From contig CM041108.1 of NCBI GenBank assembly GCA_023079485.1, positions 6,601,321 through 6,665,320 on the forward strand: 64,000 bases of DNA. The letters run 5' to 3'. The translations under genes were made by a program, and so were the position numbers. The stretch comes from Archilochus colubris. Lineage: Eukaryota > Chordata > Aves > Apodiformes > Trochilidae. Under the pieces are notes generated by a model that saw nothing but the letters and a program-made list of their open reading frames with translations, ran no database searches and was not told where the DNA came from. Shown piece after piece: positions 23,205-34,210 of the stretch (within the stretch, counting starts at the first letter, position 1; each line of letters opens with the position of its first letter).

Positions 23205-23629
23205 GTAAGGAATCTGAAGAAGCTGCCTCCATCTCCAGAGCACAGAAGAAGCCCTGCCTCTCTGAGCAAGAGACAATCACAATTAATACTCCTTGGCTGA
23301 CTGCATCACTGATGCATAATGTAGGATCCCTCTAGGTATCCAAAGGTACAGTAGGGCTATGCAATTTATGAGAGAGAGATGCTACGTATTTAGGAACTCT
23401 TGCTTTCAAAGAGCTGTATTCTCCTTGATGGATAATGGTCGAGTAACCAGAGCTACAGAATAGGAAAGTAGACAGGGAGTAAGAGGGAGAGAGAAATGTC
23501 TAAATTGTACACTACAGGCAGCACCAAGAGCAGGAGCTGTGCTGAATCCCTGGCCCTTGGGCATTCATCCCCCTTGTTTTGCATCCTAGTGTCCCCCTGC
23601 ATCTCCCACTCCTCCCAGATCCCTGCCTG

Positions 23630-24590
23630 TCTCTCTCTTCCCCGGCCTCTGTGTCTCTGTTGTGCTGTTTTTTATTCCTCCATCATTCTCTTTGCTTCTT
23701 CATTCTTCAGCTTGGCTCCTCATGCCTCTGCGTGGCTCCCTAGCCCTCTTTTTTTTTTTTTTTTTCCACTTACCTGTACTCCAGTTCTCTCTATTCTTGC
23801 ATCCAGCTCCCTATCCCTCTCTTTATGCCTTGGCCCTCTTGCTCGTTTTTGGTCTCTGTTCTCCTGTGGTGTTCCCTGCCCCTGTCCTTCCCTCCCCATC
23901 CAGTTCTCTGTCATTCTTCCTGCCCACTGCCAGCTCTCCCTGTCCCTGTCCTGCTTGCTGTCCCTCTGTTTTTTCCCCAACATTTCATTTTTTGTCTGCT
24001 TGTCCATCTTTCTTGGTATTCTTCTGTTCTTCTGCCTGTGCCTCCTTTTCTTATAAGTATCTTCCCATCTTGCCTCCAACTGGTATTTTTATTTTCTCCC
24101 TCTGTCCTGTTCCATGTGCCTCTCCTTCCAACCCTGCATCCTTCTCGACATCCCTCTTTTCCTCTCTGTTCTTGTTTTTTCCTATCACCCTCTCTTGTCT
24201 CTCTGTCTTGATACCTGTTCCTTTTCTGTATCTCCTTCTCTGCCCTTCCTTTTTGTCTCTCTATTCCTCCATCCCCTCTGGTTTTCTTGATCTGTCCTGT
24301 CCCCTGTCCTTCTATTCCTCTCATTTTCCCTCTGTCCTTCTCCTTGTCCTTGTCTATCTCTCTGTTCTGCTCCCTGTCCCATCCTTTCTTGCTATATTCC
24401 TGCATCCATCTGGCTGGTTTTTTATTCCTCAGTATTTTTCCTTTGTCCATCCTTCTGATCTGCTGTCCATTGCAGTTTTTTTCCCTCCAGTGCAGTCCTG
24501 CTTCCTTCTCTTTCTTCCACTCTTCATCATGGGCCAACCCCCTGTCCTAGCTCTCTTCTCTCTCTTACCTAGTTCCCCTCCTTTTTATTT
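23630..24590. repeat. Degenerate polypyrimidine tandem repeat, about 0.95 kb
   Basis: The plus strand is almost entirely C and T in words such as tccctgtcct, ctctgttct and tttcctctc, with scattered G. Interruptions leave long frames open on both strands. The minus-strand frame from 24537 to 23911 (208 codons, Lys/Arg/Glu/Gly-rich) is low complexity and lacks a coding signature. It is probably an old pyrimidine minisatellite and could form triplex DNA. Confidence 0.8.
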
Positions 24591-24939
24591 ACTTATTCTA
24601 TCCCACATAGCTCAGTGCTGCAGGAGTTGACCATTCACCACTGGACTGACAAATACTCCTCTGGTACTGACTGCTGAGGCGTCCAAGCTGGGAAGAGAGT
24701 GTGCAGGCACTTGAGCCACTCGGCAGGCTCAGTTCTGGAAGTTATATGCACTAATAAACTATTATTAATAAACTATTGCTTTCCTTTTGCATTCATGTCT
24801 ATGCCCATAGTCCCTTTGCACTGGGTAAGAGGCTGTCACAGTGTCATGGGAATGAATTTACACGGGGTCAAGTGAGGAGCAGGTGATTCGGGTGGGCTGC
24901 AGCGGGTCCCAGGCTGCCTTAAGCCCAGGTGCAGCCAGT

Positions 24940-25090
24940 GAGGCCAAGGGCAGGCTCTAGCTATAAAGAGGCCACAGCCGGATGGGGGTGGGGGGGAAAA
25001 GCAGGTAGCGCTGTGTGTAGTGATGGGGCGGGCGACTGTGGTGGTGCTGTAGTTCCGCGCCGGGTTGGATCGCAGAGAGGCTCCGGAGAA
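24940..25090 (+). promoter_or_regulatory. Possible TATA promoter and first exon with donor
   Basis: ctataaagaggccacagcc around 24961 resembles the TATA region of the repeated promoters near 52 kb (tatataagccacagcc). About 120 bp downstream an ATG is followed by a donor (atgataacgag then gtaggtg). It is a weaker, diverged relative of those promoters. No transcript evidence. Confidence 0.3.
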
Positions 25091-25291
25091 AATGATAACG
25101 AGGTAGGTGCAAGACATGCCGCATCGAATCCAGAGAGGTCATGGGGGAGCCTGGACTTGTGTTGAGAAGTCTGAGCGCCGCAGAGTTCCCCGTGAAGCTG
25201 AGGGTGTAAGAACCGTTTTCCCGCACGTTCAAAGCAGGCGGGAGGCTGGGGCGTGAAAGGACCTGTACTCTCCTGCTCTGTTGGCGCGCGG

Positions 25292-25311
25292 GGCACGCTG
25301 GGTGCTGTAGT
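25292..25311 (-). promoter_or_regulatory. ZNF143-type promoter element
   Basis: The minus strand reads ACTACAGCACCCAGCGTGCC, very close to the ZNF143/Staf consensus ACTACAnnTCCCAGnnTGC. It lies 56 bp upstream of an ATG at 25367 in CpG-rich DNA. This is typical of bidirectional housekeeping promoters. Confidence 0.55.
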
Positions 25312-25366
25312 CTTTGGCATAGTCCCCGTATCCGGGCGTGTTAGTGTTTAGCGTGCCAGGAGCAGC

Positions 25367-25995
25367 ATGGCGGGTGCCGTGTCTTTTCGCCCCATGACCG
25401 AGCCTTCGCGTGTCCATTTCTTACCATCCCGTGCCCCTCTCACGAGCCCCGTCTGTCTCCGGGAGCCACACAGTGGCCTCGGTTCGGTGCAGATTGTGTT
25501 TCCCGACAGCAGTCGATTGGGCAGGGCTGGAGCTATCCTGGTTGAGGAGAGAGAGCTGGGGATGTACAGAGGCAGAGGGCGGGGCGTAGGTAGCAGTAAC
25601 TTCAGTTTCTATAAAGTAACTACTGGTTGACGAAGGAGATTTTTTTTTACTCCCAGACCAGCGGTAGATCTGAGTCTTGCTTGTTGTGTTACAATAACGA
25701 AAGTTATGATGGAACCTTATTCATAGGTGAGAGAAGCCTTCTTGGCCCATCTGAATCTGGAGGAGCTCACTCTTTAGAAGCTGGAGGCGAGTTATATGTG
25801 AAGCAACGACAAGAGAGCTCTGGCACCTTGATGGAAAGGTCTGTTGCAAGTACTGTTAGTAAGAGAGGTAATAGCAATTGTGGGAGGAAGAGAACTCTGG
25901 ATACACGCGGTGATTCGGAATTGCCAGCCATTTACAAAATAAGTCACTTCATGAGTGGAGATACTATAAAAAATGGATCCTTATGGGAGATTTAA
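25367..25995 (+). CDS. Candidate two-exon gene of unknown function, 185 codons
   Basis: Exon 1 would be 25367-25585 (73 codons, starts MAGAVSFRPMTEPSRV, ends in MYRGRGRG) with donor gtaggt. Exon 2 would be 25657-25995 after the acceptor ttttttttactcccag, and both join in phase 0 to a TAA at 25993. The intron would be 71 bp, short but normal for a bird. Exon 2 encodes a hydrophilic Ser/Gly/Glu-rich peptide with SGRSESCLLCYNNES and SELPAIYKISHF. I recognise no domain. Support comes from the ZNF143-type site just upstream and from 113 open codons after a good acceptor. An alternative donor at 25590 would hit a stop. It might be a fragment of a larger gene. Confidence 0.35.
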
Positions 25996-26369
25996 CTCTG
26001 CTTTTTCATTGTCTTACCTGGAATGTAGTGTGGCCAGAGGATGTACGAGCCACATTACTAGAAACAAATCATAACAGCAGAGCCTTTTCTCTGCTGGGAA
26101 CCTAAAGTACATAATTGTTGTTATTCCTTTTAAAATAGTATTTTCTTACATACATCATTATGTCTATTTGGTTGAGTACAGACTTTCGTTTGTCTCAGTA
26201 AATTAAATGCCAAATTAAATACCTGGTCATAGTAGAGAAGTTAATCTCTTTTGAGAGCAGTCTGTTTCTCTGTTCCATGTTACCTATGCTGTTAATATAA
26301 ACAAAAGCAGAAAATATGCTGATGCTCTCCTGGCCCCTTTATTCCTGCTGGTGTTTGGCCCTGCCCCTT

Positions 26370-26555
26370 TCCCAGGGCATTGTGGGATAGGTGGGGCCAG
26401 GGGTATATGAACTTCCCCCTGCCTTTGCCCGGGAAGCTCAGTTTGCTCTGGGGCTGTACGTGGGTTAAGGCTCTGCTGTTCCTGCAGCTGGTGGTAGCTT
26501 GGGAGCTGTGGGAGCCTTGAGGCATGGGCATCAACTTTATTTAGGAGCCCCTGGG
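26370..26555 (+). promoter_or_regulatory. Array promoter P1: GCATTGTGGGA box, TATA box, first exon
   Basis: gggcattgtgggata (about 26376-26390) lies some 15-30 bp upstream of tatatga at 26404-26410, followed by a CAG-rich first exon and a donor (cctgg then gtgagc) at 26555/26556. Order and spacing match the four 329-bp promoter copies at 51.8-53.1 kb and P2 at 27.5 kb. The exon holds an ATG at 26525 with an early stop. Confidence 0.5.
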
Positions 26556-26683
26556 TGAGCGGTATGCATAATCAGAAGGATGTTTGTTGCATGTATTTGT
26601 TTTTCTCCTGTTGGCAGCTTTTTGGGGTATGTTGTGGGTTGACAAAGTGGTTTAACATTCTGTTGTTTTTTTTCTTTTTGTAG

Positions 26684-26775
26684 GCGATGAAGCGGAACCT
26701 GGTGACCACAGGACTAATGCTATTCCATCAAAGATGGATGGACACCTCTGGCTCTCTGAAAGCTAAGTTGAGGGG
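26684..26775 (+). other. Array exon block E, first copy
   Basis: After tttttttctttttgtag the block begins gcgatgaagcggaacc and ends tctctgaaag followed by ctaagttgag. It matches the E blocks further down, such as the one at 33619. The phase-0 frame is open from MKRNLVTTG. The former donor (gtaagt in a few other copies) reads ctaagt here, so this is probably a terminal exon or a dead splice site. Confidence 0.5.
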
Positions 26776-27499
26776 GAGTGGGTGCTGGGAAGTGCTAGGG
26801 GAATTGAGGGGACAACTTTGGGAACTATTGTTGAGGTAAAGTTTACCCTAACTTTTAACCCTTTGGGCAGCTAAAGGGGGAGGGTTACTTTTTAGCACAA
26901 TCCTAGCATGTGCCAGGCAGGATAGCTCCAGCCTGTGTGGTGCGTAGTCTGCTGTCTTCTGCATGTCAGACCCTTCTCGGGTCCCAGTCTTTCCTTTGAT
27001 ACTAAGGAGTGGAACAGGCACCTCATGCCCTGTCCTTAGGGTATTGAATGACTGTACTCATCATTACAGTGACGATTCGGAGCTTCTTTTCTTGCATTAG
27101 ACCCTTAAAGCATGGAGCAGTCTCGCAATTCGGAGGTTTCCACTCAGTCCTCTTTTGTGCCGGTGTTGTGGTCAGAGTTGTCAACACCTCTTTTGCATTG
27201 AACCCTTTTTCTGGGCAATCTTCCCCATGTCCTTGTGGCCCAATCATGTGGAGTTTTTGGAGCCATATTGAGAAACACTGGGAGAGTGGCTGCCGAGGGG
27301 GGTATATCTGAGGCTTTTTTCACTAAAGCAAACATGTAGCCCCATTGTTGGTGGTGTTGTGGGTAGGGTTCCATGTGAGGGTTAGTGCCAGCAAAAGTTT
27401 TCAGTACTCTGGCCGGAGCAGGGAATGATGTCCTCTGAAGGGCTCCAGCTGGGGCTGGGGTAGCCCAGGTGTGGCCAGTCAGATTGACGAGGGGGCTTT

Positions 27500-27611
27500 C
27501 CCAAGGAACTGTGGGAAGAGCAGTGGGGCGGGACCCAAGGTATATAAGCCTCCACCTCTAGGGAGAGCCTCAGTCTGCTTGGGGGTTGTGGTGTGCTTGC
27601 AGCTCTACCAG
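27500..27611 (+). promoter_or_regulatory. Array promoter P2: AACTGTGGGAA box, TATA box, first exon with donor
   Basis: ggaactgtgggaagag at about 27505-27520 is followed by tatataagcc at 27541-27550, a first exon beginning near cctcagtctgc, and a strong donor (ctaccag then gtaagag) at 27611/27612. The layout equals P1 and the 52-kb copies. No ATG is seen in the exon. Confidence 0.5.
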
Positions 27612-28904
27612 GTAAGAGGAGCAGGGCTGGGGGCTTTTGGCTGGTGCAGTGGTTGTTCGCTTTGTCTTAGTATTTTTTGGTTCCCCAAGTGGTAACAGCT
27701 GCAGTGTTCAACTCTAGAATGAGAGGGTAAGTGGAACACCGTGGCGCTCTTTGGAGGAGTTCAGCATTCCAAAAGAGGTTAATGTTTACTGGTATGGGAC
27801 TTGCTGGTGGTACTGTTGTTTGTAATTTTTTCATGGCACACGATGAACAGGAACCCTGTGGCTACAAGAACATCCCAGCCCACAGATGTGCCTTTCTTTG
27901 TTGACCAAAGCTCCAGGTGCCCAGCCCTCTGAAAAATAAGTGGAACCAGGTGTGGGGAAGGGCTGGGCAGAGAGGGGGTTGGAAGGTAGTGTAGGTGAGA
28001 GGGCTGTCCAGGAGCAGCCCCCTTCGGTCAGGTGAAGGGACCAGTTTAGATTCCAACATGATGTGAATGTGAGCAGGGCAGCTTCAGCCTTTGTGTGTGG
28101 TGGTGTGGTGTGTCATTTCTGCTGTTTGTCTGTTGTCTTAGAGTTTTCTATGGCCTCAATGTCCTCACTGTGCTCACAGAGCAAGTCTTGCACCTTGGGC
28201 ACCATCCCTAGGCTCTGAAATACCTACAAATTCATAACATGGAACAGTCTTGTGTGTCATAGCTTTCTCAAAGGCTGTCTTGTGACATGTTCCTCCTAAC
28301 TGCATCAGCATCTTTAATTGTGGATTTTCTTAGACTGAGACTTGTTCCCTCTATCCTTAGGTCTTGAATCCATGCTTCTCACTTACCTGTCACCTAAGCT
28401 TAGAAAGTAGCTTCTTTTAAAAGGCGGTGTCCTTTGACCCTATTGGGGCCACAATGGAGCCTCCATGTGTCACTGTTGCATCCCTTTATGTCTTCCAGCC
28501 CAGCTGTCTTGGATCCTGCAATCATTCATCTTCCTGAGAATTTCCTCTTGAGGTCAAGCCTTGTGGTTTGCAGTGTTGTGTATTGGGCTGGCCTCAGCAT
28601 TGAGAGTTTGGTTTGGAGTTGCCCTGCCCCCATTGTAGGGTCAAGGGTCCTTGGAAGAGTCTTGATGGAATTGTCCGTGTGTTGAGCAGTTACTTCTCAT
28701 GTGTTGTAATGCTGTAGAATGCATTGGCATCCCCTGCTTTTTGTTTTCCAGGTGCCCTCCGAACCTCATTTTGGCACCCTGCAAGGCTGGCAGGCAGATG
28801 GGCGAGGGGCCAAGGTAAAGGAGCGAGTGGGAGGTTGATATCCCAATGGGCTGCCTGTTGTTTTAGGCAGTATCTCGGCACGTTGTTTTCCCTTTACTTT
28901 TGCA

Positions 28905-30535
28905 GGTACCACACAAAGCCATGCGTTGAGGAGGGGTTGGAGAAGGTGGGATGGCTGCGGGCTGGCTCATCCAGAGATTTTACGTCAACTCGGTTAAGTG
29001 TTTCCCTTTGTTCTTGCAGGCACTGCGTGTGCCATCTTTGGACGCAGAGCAGCAGTGGAGCTGAGATGGGATGGTAACGAGGAGGCTCAATCTCACAAGC
29101 AGAGCAGTAATTTTGTGCCTTCTGGTATTGCAGGTGCCAGAAGCGATGGTGGCCATAACGTGTGGAAGGAGAAGGTGAGCAGGGCAAGCTGGGGGTTATG
29201 AGGAGCTTGTGGAAGAGGTTGTTTTTTAGCTGACGTCCTATTTCTGGTGGCACTGCCATTTGTTATTGCAGATGACGGGGAGGAACTTGGTGGTTTTGGG
29301 AAGATTGCTGTTAGCCAATGCAGGTTACTTTTCTGGCTGGTGCTTCAGAGCCCCAGCTGTTTAAGAGGTAAGAGAAAGGGAGGATGGTTTGGGAGGGTCT
29401 GTGTAGGGGGGCCAAGGTTAGGAATTGAAGTGTTGGGTTTTAAAGTCACTCTAGGAGAGCGGGCTGTCCAGAAGGTGGTGCCCTTTTGGTGGTTGATGGG
29501 AGCCTGTCCCTCCCTGGCATGATGCTAGCAAGTTCCAGAACTTGAATGAGCATTGAAGGTGACGTGGTAGTGCAGGGCTCATGGACCTGGTGTCTTCTCT
29601 CAAGCACAACAATAGTTTTGTGCCTTTTAGGTGTCCTGAATGACGATGCCTTCAGTGTCCACCTCTGGAAAGCGTGGGTGAGTGGGACCCTGCAGGGCTC
29701 TTCTGTGAAGCTGGGTCATTTGGAAGAGAATGGGGCTGGCTGATGTTGGACTTATTGCTGAATATTCTGATAGGTGTTTGGTGTTGTGGTTATGTGTGTG
29801 GGGATTTTCGGTTTGTTTGTTTTTTTTGTTTAATTTTGTGGTGTGATGCTTGATTTTTTTTAAAATTAACCAGGTGGCAAAGGAGAACCTTGCAAGTTGA
29901 GAATTATCCTGGGCCGCTCCTGGTTTTTTTCCTGGCTAACCATGGCTTTGGAGTGGCAGTCCTCTGAAAGATAAGTTGAGGGCCCAGAGGTGGGTGTAGA
30001 GGGGTCAAGGCTGGTGGGAGTTGTGGAAAGGGTTTTGAAGTTAGTGTAGAGGAGAAGGCCATCTGGGAGCAGCCTCCTTTGGTCAGGTGAAGGAAGCGGG
30101 TTAATTTCTGATGCGATGCCAGTGTGGGCAGGGCAGCTCCAGCTTCGGTGTGTGGTGGTGTGTAGTTTGTGTTGTATGTCTTTTGCCTTAGAGCTTCCTC
30201 GGGCCTTGATGTCCTCTCGGAGCAGGTCCCACATCTTGGGCATCATCCCTGGCAGGCCTTTACTCATCTGCATGGTCCTAGTCAGCAGTATCTTCTTCTT
30301 GTGTGACAAGTTTGAAGTGTAGATAGGTCTTTCATCTGGGAAGCTTCCTAATGGTCATCTTCTGAAGCATCATCGCCAATTGCATCAGCATCATCTCTGG
30401 CCATGGATTTTCCCAGAGTGGGACTTTGTTTCCCACATTCTTGCATTCCCAGGTCTTGAAGCCCGGATTCTTTGGCATCCCTTGACTCAGCCCCTCATTT
30501 TGCCGTTTCATTGCCGTAGGTCTTCTTGCTGAACA
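28905..30535 (+). repeat. Near-identical block R1, first copy (second copy 39461-41091)
   Basis: About 1.63 kb here recurs at an offset of exactly 10,556 bp with only scattered substitutions, so the duplication is recent or kept uniform by gene conversion. It contains blocks B, C, D, an E with an intact donor (ttaagag then gtaagag near 29370), a second D (29631) and E (29874), and an F block. The copies diverge just after cttcttgc near 30535 and 41090. Confidence 0.85.
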
Positions 30536-31397
30536 GTCTTGGGTGCCAGAGATGTTCTTCTTGCTTGGTATTCTTCTCTTGAGATCAAGTCTCATGATTT
30601 GCAGGGCTGTGTCTTGAATTGGTCTGTTTGTCTTGCACCTACTCTTCCCAGAGTTGTAGGGTCAGGGTTTTTCAGAAGAGCCCTAAAGAACTAAATTGCA
30701 GATAGTCTCTTGACTTAGAAGTTCCTTCATTGTCATTTACCAAAACAATATTGTTGACCATGTCAGCATCTGGACTCAGTACTTGCATCCTTGCATCCTC
30801 AAGTCTTGAAGGCGGCTTCTCGGGTATCTGTTGTTTCATTCCCTCGCTTTGCACATGCATCACTCTAGGTCTTATTACCCTTATTGTCTTGGATTCCAGA
30901 GTCCCTCTTCTTGCTGTGAGTTTTATCTTGAGGTCTGGTGACTCACGTGGCTGTGTCTCGGGTCGGTCTGTGTGTGTGTGTTTGGCTTGGAGCTGCCCTG
31001 CCTGCTGTGTAGGTTCAGGGGCCATGAGAAGTGCCACAACCTGACCAACTTGGTGCTGAGCAGCTTCCCAGTGAGTTGCATAATCCTGTTTTTCAGATCC
31101 CACGTGTCAATGACCAGCAAGAAGCAGATGGAGGAGGCGAGGAGGCCGCCATCTGAAGGTTGGTCAGGGTGTGGAGTTGGTGGGAAGGTACCTCCTTTGG
31201 CTACCCAGCCACATTATGGTTTGTTGTCATTTTGAAGGCGGAAGCGGCGAACAAAGCGGGATACGGGCACTGGCGGTGGCTGTGGCAAGGCGAGCAAAGG
31301 CTGGTGGGCTGAAGGAGCAGTAATTTCTCAGGTGTTGCATTGTCTGTTGGTCATGAGCATGCCTTGTTGTTCGTGGCTTTTTTTCAGGTGCCCTACC

Positions 31398-34210
31398 TGT
31401 TGGAGGCACTACCTCAGCATGTGCCTTTTGCTTTGACTTTTGCAGGTGCCACAACCATCCTTGGAAACAAAGACACACATTTAGGAGCTGCTGGAGAAGG
31501 TGAGATGTTGGTGGGCTGGGTCAGCCGCGCATTTTACGTCAAGTGCTTAAACGTTTCCTTTTGTTTTTGCAGGCGCTGTGCGTGCCACCTTTGGAACCGG
31601 ATGAGCGTTGAAGTGGAGTTGGTAGTGAGGGGTTTGTGGGGCTGGTGACTTCTGATCAGCAGAACAGGAACTCTTTCTCTTGGCATTTCAGGTGCCCCAA
31701 GCAATGGTGGCAATGGCGTTCAACTCTGGAATGAGAAGGTGCGTGGTATACCACGGGGCTTCCTTGAGGAGGTGAGTGCAGCGGAAGTAGCGTGCGTTGG
31801 CTTAGGTGGGACTTGTGCCAGTGCTGTTTGTGATCTGTGGGTTGTTGTTTTTTCCTTTTCTGCGTATAGGGGATGAAGAGGAACCGTGCGACTGGAAATA
31901 CATCCCAGTCAAACACTGTGGTTTTCATTACTGACCGTGGCTTTGTGCTGCTATCACTCTTGAAGATAAGTTGAGGGCCCAGGGGTGGGTGGGGAGGGGC
32001 TGAGCAGCGGAGTCAAGGTTGGGAATTGCAGGTGGTGTTTTGAAGTGAGTCTAGGGGAGAGGGCTGTCTGGGAGCAGCCCCCTTTGGGCGGGTGAAGGGA
32101 ACCGGTTACTTTCCAGTGTGATTCCAGCATGGACAGGGCAGCTCCAGCCTTGGTGTGTGGGGTTGTGTGTTTTGTGTTGTCCATCTTTGTTGTCTTAGAG
32201 CTTTCTCAGGCCTTGATGGCCCTCTGTGTCCTCACAGAGCAAGTCCTTCATCTTGGGCATCATCCCTGGAAAGCCTTTCCTGATCAGCACGGTGCTAATC
32301 AGCAGCGTGTTATTCCGCACGATGAGTCTAAATTGCAGATCGGTCTCTTGACTTGGAAGTTTCTTGATGGTTGTCTTCCGCAATGTCATCCTCAATTATG
32401 TTGTCAGCTGATTTCTGTCCATCCAGTTTCCCTGAGGGGGGCTCATTCCCCACATCCTTGCGTCCTCAGGTCTTGAAGGCGGCTTCTCGGGCATCGATTG
32501 GTTTGTTCCCTTGCTTTGCAGACGCATTGCTCTAGGTCTTATTGCCCAAAAGTCTTGGATTCCAGACTCCCTCATCTTGCTGCGAGTTTTATCTTGAGGT
32601 CAAGTCTGGTGACTCACATGGCTGTGTCTCGGGTTGGTCTGTGTGTGTGTTTGGCTTGGAGCTGCCCTGCCTGCTGTGTAGGTTCAGGGGCCATGAGAAA
32701 TGCCACAACCTGACCAACTTGGTGCTGAGCAGCTTCCCAGTGAGTTGCATAATCCTGTTTTTCAGATCCCACGTGTCAATGACCAGCAAGAAGCAGATGG
32801 AGGAGGTGAGGAGGCCGCCATCTGAAGGTTGGTCAGGGTGTGGAGTTGGTGGGAAGGTACCTCCTTTGGCTACCCAGCCACATTATGGTTTGTTGTCATT
32901 TTGAAGGCGGAAGCGGCGAGCAAAGCGGGATACGGGCACTGGCGGTGGCTGTGGCAAGGCGAGCAAAGGCTGGTGGGCTGAAGGAGCAGTAATTTCTCAG
33001 GTGTTGCATTGTCTGTTGGTCATGAGCATGCCTTGTTGTTCGTGGGTTTTTTTCAGGTGCCCTCCTAACCTCATTTTGGCACCCCAAAGAGATGTCAGGC
33101 AGATGGGTGAGAGGCTGAGGTAAAGGAGCAGGAGATGAACATCACAGTGGCCTGGTTGTTGTTGGGGGCAATATCTCAGCGTGTGCGTTTTTGCTTTGAC
33201 TTTTGCAGGTGTCACACGCAGTGCCAGGGTGACAAAGCCGTGTCTTGAGGAGCAGTTGGAGAAGGTGAGATGGCTATGGGCTGCGTCAGCCATGTATTAA
33301 CGTCAGCTCTGTTAAACGTTTCCCTGATTTTTCAGGTGCTGTGCGTGCCACCTTTGGAACCAGATGAGCATTGAATGTGAGCTGGGGTGGTAGAGAGTGG
33401 GTTCATGGAACTGGTGAGAACTGATCAGCAGAACAGTAGCTCTTTCTCTTAGTCTTTTAGGTGCCCAAAGCAGTGGTGGCCGCAGCATTCAACTCTGGAT
33501 CGAGGAGGTGAGTGGGGCTCTTTTGAGGTGGTGGGTGTAGTATAAGTGGTTGTTGATGGCTGAAGTGCACCTTATTGGTGACACTGTTTCTGATTTTTTC
33601 CTTTTTTTCTGATTGCAGGTGATGAAGAGGAACATGCCCGTCAGACAGCGTGGTGTTTTGCTGGACAAAGATCCAAAACCATCATCCCTCAGATAAGTTG
33701 AGGGACTGAAGTGCTGAGGTTGGCAGTTGTTGCAGAGGGGATGTTGCAACAGCTGGTGTGGGCTGCTGTTGATTGGGGCAATATCTCCGCATGTGTCTTT
33801 TGCTTTGACTTTTGCAGGTGGCACGCACTGCCTCGGAGGTACAAAGCCATGTGCAGAGGAGCAGTTGAAGAAGGTGAGATGGTTGTGGGCCACTTCAGCC
33901 AGGTGTTTAATGTCAATTCATTTAAGTGTTTCCCTTTGTTTGTTTGTTATCCTTTTGAAGGTGAGAGAAGCCAGTGAAGCAGAATGTCTGTTCCGGAGGT
34001 GGCTCTGGCAGGGTGAGCAAAGGCTGGTGTGCTGAAGGAGCAGTTATTTCTCAAGTGTTTTATTGCCATTGAAGGCATTGGCATCCCCTGTTTTTTGTGT
34101 TTTCCAGGTGTGCTCCGAACCTACTTTTGGCACCCCACAAGGATGGCAGGCAGGTGGGTGAGAGGCCGAGATAAAGGAGCAGGAGGTGGACATCACAGTG
34201 GGCTGCTTGT
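31398..34210 (+). repeat. 2,813-bp tandem duplicate, copy 1
   Basis: The segment repeats almost perfectly at +2,813 bp (34211-37023, similarity continuing to about 37090). The left edge at 31398 is chimeric: an A-type block start (caggtgccct) runs straight into sequence that in the other copies lies upstream of B (gttggaggcactacctcagc). That junction marks the crossover. Contents: B, C, D, E, F, Y, Z, A, B, C, D, E, B, Z, A. Confidence 0.85.

Noticed and set aside
23911..24537. 208-codon Lys/Glu/Arg-rich minus-strand frame
   Set aside because: Low-complexity purine strand of the pyrimidine repeat; open only because stops are rare in such sequence.
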